The position numbers and the translations under genes are program-made. From positions 38,142,600-38,206,599 of the forward strand of contig NC_087070.1 of assembly GCF_963678635.1 (NCBI RefSeq): DNA of 64,000 bases, read 5' to 3'. Source of the stretch: Symsagittifera roscoffensis (lineage: Eukaryota; Xenacoelomorpha; Acoela; Convolutidae). Every line of letters starts with the position of its first letter. The stretch's first letter is position 1. Of this stretch, positions 58,401 through 64,000 are shown one piece after another. Below the pieces are notes generated by a model. It was given only the letters and a program-made list of their open reading frames with translations. It was not told where the DNA came from and did no database searches.

Positions 58401-59780
58401 CCCCCAGTTGAACGTTTCGAAAGCCGTTGAAGATAGATTAAGGTGAAAACAGAGTTTTCAAACAAACACACACAAGGTAGTAGTTGATTTTTTCATTGGC
58501 ATCAATTTTTTGAAAATCAATGAGTAGTTCTGGAAAAATTAACAATTTAGCGAAATGTGAAAAGGGGTTCCAAAGAGTCTCAAAAAATGAAACTTCAAAC
58601 AACATCATAATATCTTGTCTCACACAATTTTTTTGTGTGCTCGAAACAACGCAATATAAGTAGACAAAGCCGATAAAACATGTCGCAAAAAATTAATAAA
58701 AACGAGAAAATTTTCCTAAATCAGACTTGGTGAAATGACAAGTTACTGAATAGTGAAGAATTTTTTTTTTAATAATAACCTAGAAAGTAAGGCGATAGAA
58801 TACAGCACGAGATAAAATGAAACCATTTAAAGAAACGGAGACTGAACCGATGGAAACTAGGCAGAAAATAACAAATCAGAAAAATTATTCAACTTTTTTT
58901 TCAAGAAATTTATTTGAAAAAAAAAGACTACTCGAAATTGACTCACACCACTGACTACCTAAATGAAAGCAATTTTATTTGAATTTTCTAGAAATCTATG
59001 ATTAATAGAAAAAACACCGTTCAATGAACAATATCATTAACAAGAAAAAGTATTTTATGCGACAGCACTACCCTTGCATGTCGAAAGGGTAAAAAGAATT
59101 ATAAAAAGTAATTTTGAAAGTATTTCACCATTTTGTGCATTCTGACAAGGTTAATAAGTTGATCAGAGACCATTGAAAAATTGGAAACTTTCCATGGCAG
59201 CAATTGTCACAAAATTATAAACTTTAACAGAAGTGAGCAAGTGGCACAGAACATTCTGATAACAAAATTATAAAAAGCTTTGAAAAAATCTTTATATTTT
59301 CAAATAGTACCATTTTGTCCATGGTTAGATGAATGCATGTGAGCAGAACCCTATACTTAAGCATATTGGAAAAAAATAGTAATTTAGACAAACTCTACAA
59401 CAACTTTTGTCGGAAATTTTGCTTATTCTTGCAATTTTCTTTTCGAACGCCACCATCAAAATACAAAAAAATATATATAAATACTGAAGTTTTTAAATGC
59501 GAGTTCTTTACTTTTGCAAGCCAAAGTCTTGCAGGACTTTTACACGGGCGAAACTGAGCTTTGAATGACTTGCGATAGAAAGAAATACATAGGAAATTGA
59601 ACACATCGAAACGATATTTTTTATGTCAAAAAAAATCTTGGAGAAAAATTACTAGTTTATTGGATTCTTTTAAAGAGGCATTCTTGAGAATAAGAAAACA
59701 GACCTTTGAAAAAATTGTTCTGCAGAAATTAAGTCGAGGAAAATTAGTGGACAGCAGATAGTCTGAAATAACCGAAAAGC
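55418..59780. other. Gene-free stretch between repeats and the RT remnant
   Basis: It contains an imperfect array of 'atggtacaa' phrases (about 56880-56975), an R1-like unit (57260-57300), a weak R2 copy (57560-58262) and another R1-like block (59543-59577). The stretch 55600-56600 looks single-copy. Its ORFs, such as minus 55743-55931, have no recognisable domain. Confidence 0.45.
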
Positions 59781-59781
59781 T

Positions 59782-59907
59782 TCAGTGTTTGCAAAACACA
59801 CAGATCCCGACAGTAATCGATCTCCCGGGCTCCGTTGTCTGAATCAGGAGGGTTAGTTCTTCATCGCGTTGTAATCTCCAAATATCGTCCAGACTTTCCA
59901 TAGAGAC
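59782..59907 (-). CDS. Possible short exon
   Basis: On the minus strand an acceptor-like run (TATTATTTTTAG) is followed by 41 open codons to a TGA at 59782. They begin VSMESLDDIWRLQRDEELTL and end GICVFCKH. Base and codon use look more like the exons than the surroundings, but I find no partner exon. It may be a chance frame or part of the decayed RT-linked element next to it. Confidence 0.2.
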   Translation of the reverse strand, partial: VSMESLDDIWRLQRDEELTLLIQTTEPGRSITVGICVFCKH

Positions 59908-60057
59908 CTAAAAATAATAATAAATTACAAAAGGGGCCCTTCCGTTTAGTTACGGTAAGTGCACAAGCTGGATGGTGCCATACCAGCGATATAAAAATGC
60001 ATATATATCAGCAATGAAGTCAAAAATCAGCATTAGATGCATCGTCGTAATGTTAAT

Positions 60058-61067
60058 TTATCTTAGCCGTCCTTCCTCTACAATAGCGCTTATGGAGTTG
60101 TCGATAAATTGAACTTTGCGTAGCGATCTGAACCCCCTTATACAAAGTATAGAACTCCTCAGGAGCGCGAAGCTTATTTTAGTTCTTATGTAGTTTATAG
60201 ATTCTGGATAGCTTTCTTGTCTTTTGTCACTTAGTTTTTCGGCCAATCGCTGCATCGTCCGCGTGGCTGTTGGAGCAGCGCCACCGGTGCATCCAAAAAT
60301 TAGCGGGCAGAAACTACTCTGCTCTACGTTTAAAATTCTTTGCTGATATTTGGAGTTCCTCAGCGTTTCGTGGTATTTGCATGCATCCTTATATAGTTTT
60401 CGCGATGTTTTAGCATGGGGGTTGAAAATTTCCACATCAAAGAAAGCGCGGCTGAATCGTGAACCCCAGAGTCCGTTTGCTTTAATGTCAAGTCGTGCCT
60501 CATCTTCAGTTGTAGTTGAATTGTTGACAAAGCTTTCGCCTTGCAACGGCTGAAGTTTCGGCTCAATCTCGACGTCATGGCAAACCTCGTTCATGAGGTT
60601 TGCGAATGTGTCTCTAATTTCATATGTAACCACCAAGTGTCTTATGTGTGTGTAACCACCCTTTGCAGAGTGAAGCGCATGTATCAAGTTAAAATCAGCA
60701 CCACATGCACATGGTTGGTTCCCATCCGTATCTTAGGTAAATATCATCTCTGAACTCTGATTTATTCAGGTTGAAGTTGTATCTGCTCAGAGGTAGAGCA
60801 TTGAGCCAGTTAGAGGCTCCCTTTTCAGAGGCTAGGTCGATTGCGTATTTATCTGTTTCATTTAAAGAGTTAATGAGGTTTTTTTTTTCGATTCGTTCTA
60901 TCAATTTTCAATTTTTTGATTCTCGTACATATTTTTTCTTGCTGTGTTACTGCTGTAAAAATATCTTGAGATTCCAGTACTAATGGTCTTTCCTTAGAAC
61001 ATTTTAGGTAGCTTTCATGATCGGATGTTAAGTCCGCCCATTTTAAGGGGTAGGGAAGATATCTCAC
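60058..61067 (-). pseudogene. C-terminal part of a reverse-transcriptase-linked protein, decayed
   Basis: Three overlapping minus-strand frames carry one protein. 61067-60870 is uncertain. 60904-60695 has LASEKGASNWLNALPL and SEFRDDIYLRYGWEP. 60687-60058 (209 codons) has GGYTHIRH, TEDEARLDIKANGLWGSRF, AFFDVEIFNP and FALLRSSILCIRG. From memory these phrases occur at the C-terminus of many uncharacterised reverse-transcriptase proteins in cnidarian and other invertebrate genomes. The Asp/Glu-rich pattern with FFDV looks nuclease-like, and the CxCG-type cysteines near 60700 look metal-binding. A one-base frame change near 60700 breaks it. No RT catalytic part is found upstream within the window. 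Confidence 0.6.
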
Positions 61068-62700
61068 GGAACTGGGGGTTTAAAGTGTCTTTACCGACTA
61101 GGCTAGGTAGTAATTGTTCTTTGATAATATTTTCATTTTGATGAAAATTTTGCTTGCTGTCCAGCAATAGTGTGACAATTTTATATGGTTGTGAATTTTG
61201 GGGTGTAGATAAACTTAAGTCTGCTGCAAACTTCTGTAATTGACCACTGTCACTGTATCTTGAGCATTACTCGGTATTTTGGGGACTCACTGGCAGGTGG
61301 CAACACGCGATGAGGACATCGATCTTGAGTCCGAGGAGTATGTGCCAATCGGTCATATTTGGAAGTTTGACCTTGAGGAATACGAACTCCGTGATTTTGG
61401 GAGAAAGTTAAATTTTTCAAAAATTCGAGTTGAGCCTGTCATGCTCAACTTTCTCGCGAAAACTGAAAATCTCACAAATAGAAGATAAGAACAACCGATT
61501 GACAATCGCGGGAAAGTATTTTAAAAAAGCAGCGGGAAATTGCCATACGCAATTTCCGGATACAAAACAAACACGAGTAGAGCCGTCCTATCCTGAAATA
61601 GGAGAAGGAGTGATTACAAAAGAAGAGTATATTTATTCGATTTGAACCAGAGTGAACCCTGAGTGGAAAGGTGGACAGCTGGGGCATCCCAATGGTCCAA
61701 TCCCAAAACTTGATTCTAGAGTCAAAGTTTATTTCCCTTGCTGGAATTCATCAACAGCAAACTTCTCAAGTTATTATACTTAATGCTAGAGTTATTGGTT
61801 AATTTAGTTACTCCAATTCTTGAGTGTGCTGGTATGTGAGTACCCAATTTAGTTTACTTGAGTGTGTTTTATGATTGTTACGTTGAGGTAAGGAGAGTTT
61901 TAGGTTGATCCATCTGAAATGGATCAAAGTTCCACTGTCTAATAAAAAAAAACTGTGCGGATTGTTCCGACCCTGTTTTTAACGGCGTTCGTCTATTTTG
62001 GGTATTTTGAGACCTAAGTATGGGGAGGTTCTTTTTTTCTAGAGTGGGGGGGGTATTTTGGTAGTAGCCTTTAAGCTGTAACGGGTTTTTAGTCTCATGT
62101 CACAAGCGAACCGAATTGGCTCCGACCGTTCGAGGTAGAAAAACACAAGAGATAGTGTCCCTGACTCTTGAGCCAATGGTTATAGGGCCTATTTTTCTTG
62201 AACCTCATGTGTGATCGAAGTAGGCGACTGTTACGTAGTGTTTTTATGGCGCTCCTGGGTGTTTTTACGACATCATGACTACGGAGTCGAACCCACTTGA
62301 TGCAGCTCCGGGCTACATGCCCATTCTAGAGTACCGGTGGTACGGTTCAGCGGGAACGTGAAAACCTTCCGGTTGTACCGTGATAGCTTTTTAAGAAAAC
62401 TCGAGAAAACTTCCTGGTACGCTCTCCGGACGAGGCTTAGCTAACCGAGTAAGAGGGGTAACAAGGGGGACGAAAAAACAAGCAAAAGACAAAAAGCGAA
62501 ACAAAAACCGAAAAAGAACAGAAAAAGGAACAAAAACTATAAAACAAAAAATGTTAATGACTTTGACACCAAATAAGTTGGATCAAACCTTTATATTAAT
62601 TAAATAGTATACCCATACTGTTTTTTTATAAGACCGATCGTTTCGATCATTTCAGCAATCTGAAAAGGTGCCCAAGTGTGGGGCGTTGTGAAGGGTTTTC
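61068..62700. other. Less AT-rich stretch without a recognised gene
   Basis: Two plus-strand frames, 61279-61488 (69 codons, acidic, with DEDIDLESEEYVPIGHIW) and 61430-61645, could be gene remnants but match nothing I know. The rest, including a G-rich part at about 61960-62060, shows no frame or repeat I can name. Confidence 0.35.
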
Positions 62701-62712
62701 AGATAGCTTGCA

Positions 62713-62918
62713 ACTTAGCTGGACCATTAGGAGACGTGACTGGAACAGATGACCAGTCGAGTGGGAAAGTGGTTCACAGGGACTTAGCTGGGCCATTAGG
62801 AGACTTGACTGGAACAGGTGACCAGTCGAGTGGGAAAGTGGTTCACAGGGACTTAGCTGGACCATTAGGAGACTTGACTGGAACAGGTGACCAGCCAAGT
62901 GGGAAAGTGGTGCTGGTG
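62713..62918 (+). repeat. 69-bp tandem repeat, three copies
   Basis: Units starting ACTTAGCTGG lie at 62713, 62782 and 62851, exactly 69 bp apart and nearly identical; the last diverges after 'gggaaagtggt'. Since 69 is a multiple of three, a plus-strand frame of 91 codons stays open through it (LAGPLGDLTGTGDQSSGKV per unit). That alone does not make it a gene. Confidence 0.9.
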
Positions 62919-63780
62919 ATCAGGTGCAGGACAAGTCAGGGAAACAACTAGCACGGAATCAGAGCAACAAGAGAGGACGGGGGTGTTCTCAAGTTGGTCA
63001 AACGGGTATCGTTAAAATCCACATTACATTATAGGAGATAAGTGTAAAATTGGATAAGCGGAACCCCACTGTTTTGAGGAACGTTTTTACTCAAGCAGGC
63101 CTGGAAACAGGTTCTAAGGTTTTCTCTCGAGAGGTTTAGCACCCGGCGCTTAAGGTAATTTTCGGCCTAGAGGGGGACTAAAGAGGGAAGGGGTTAGAAG
63201 GGGGGCTGGTTAGGTTAGAGGTTGGTTGTTGTAAAGTGTAAAAAGGGGGGACACATTAGAGTAACTAATTGATCGGCATCGTCGATTTAGTTACATTAGA
63301 TTCTTACACACGTTGATTATAAGAAGCGGATATCCAAATTTAACATCGAATTATGGTAGGTACCCTGGTCGGATCGGGAGGGGGGAACGGACATAGACAG
63401 TTTTTGTGATACCCCATAAGATCGCTAGCGGGGGGAGGAGAACGCGTGGCAATCAGGTACCAGACATTTTTTTGTTGTTGTTCAGATAAAGTGTTAACAC
63501 TATCGTCACCTTTGAATTTTAGGTGGGTTTATTTCTTTGCTTTTATCAATATATTTTTTTTCTCTGTTCAGATTTTGACGCTTTTGGTAAAAAGGTTTTG
63601 ATTGGTTTTGGACAAACAGGTGATCACAAGACACCTCGAACAAGTTGGGTTTCAACTTGCATCAAAATATTAAAAGAAATAAATACAAGGGGGTTGGTAA
63701 TTCTAAGTTTTGGCCAGTAAGATTGGGTTTTTTGGGAAAATTTTTACTAGAGCTTAAGTGGTGGTACAAGGTACAGTGGT
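62919..63780. other. Gene-free stretch before the minisatellite
   Basis: It has several G-rich runs (about 63160-63250 and 63370-63440) and no frame with a recognisable domain. The ORF at 63523-63720 has no support. Confidence 0.4.
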
Positions 63781-63785
63781 TCAAG

Positions 63786-64000
63786 GCAGTCTTGGGACAG
63801 GCATTCTTGGGACAGGCAGTCTTGGGACAGGCAGTCTTGGGACGGGCAGTCTTGGGACAGTAGTCTTGGGACAGGCAGTCTTGAGACAGGCAGTCTTGGG
63901 ACAGGCAGTCTTGGGACAAGTAGTCTTGGGACAGGCAGTCTTGCGACAAGTAGTCTTGGGACAGGCAGTCTTGGGACAAGCAGTCTTGGGACAAGCAGTC
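63786..64000 (+). repeat. 15-bp minisatellite reaching the window end
   Basis: About fourteen units of GCAGTCTTGGGACAG occur with single-base variants (gacgg, gagac, gcgac) and alternating 'gcag' and 'tag' starts. It continues past the end of the window. The 110-codon minus-strand ORF over it (repeating SQDCL) is a by-product of the period. Confidence 0.95.

Noticed and set aside
63662..63994. 110-codon minus-strand ORF
   Set aside because: It only translates the 15-bp minisatellite (repeating SQDCL).

Overview
The window looks like nuclear DNA from an invertebrate animal. It is AT-rich, its genes have large introns with standard GT/AG splice sites, and it is full of retrotransposon, MITE-like and tRNA-derived repeats. 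The phylum cannot be fixed from the sequence alone. All assignments rest on reading motifs, reading frames and splice phases; no database search was possible.

Layout. Positions 1-4019 are repeat debris. Positions 4025-11178 hold a complete but inactivated BEL/Pao LTR retrotransposon on the minus strand: 202-bp LTRs, 5-bp target duplication TTTAA, primer-binding site, polypurine tract, gag and pol. Between the end of pol and the 3' LTR it carries an extra unit on the opposite strand: an intron-containing reading frame of about 300 codons followed by a poly(A) signal. I do not recognise its product, and it is the most interesting object here. Positions 11184-16400 are repeats again.

Positions 16763-51488 carry one large minus-strand gene in eight coding exons totalling 7083 nt (2360 codons plus stop). 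Every junction agrees in phase. The order is long N-terminus with hydrophobic segment, about four LDL-receptor class A modules, EGF modules alternating with four YWTD propellers, a last EGF module, one membrane span and a cytoplasmic tail of about 378 residues. That is the LRP4 order, not LRP5/6, where the LDLa modules follow the propellers. The seven introns hold most of the repeats: a CAGGGGCGGA-ended hAT-type MITE with 8-bp duplications, a second family with inverted AAGAGTCAATGAACG ends, a GCGAAGC/GCTTCGC palindrome family, tRNA-headed SINE-like units and a 133-bp inverted repeat.

Positions 51489-59780 are the upstream flank of that gene plus further repeats. Positions 60058-61067 hold a decayed minus-strand fragment of the C-terminal part of a reverse-transcriptase-linked protein known from invertebrate genomes. 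The last 3 kb looks less AT-rich and contains a 69-bp tandem repeat and a 15-bp minisatellite that runs off the window end.
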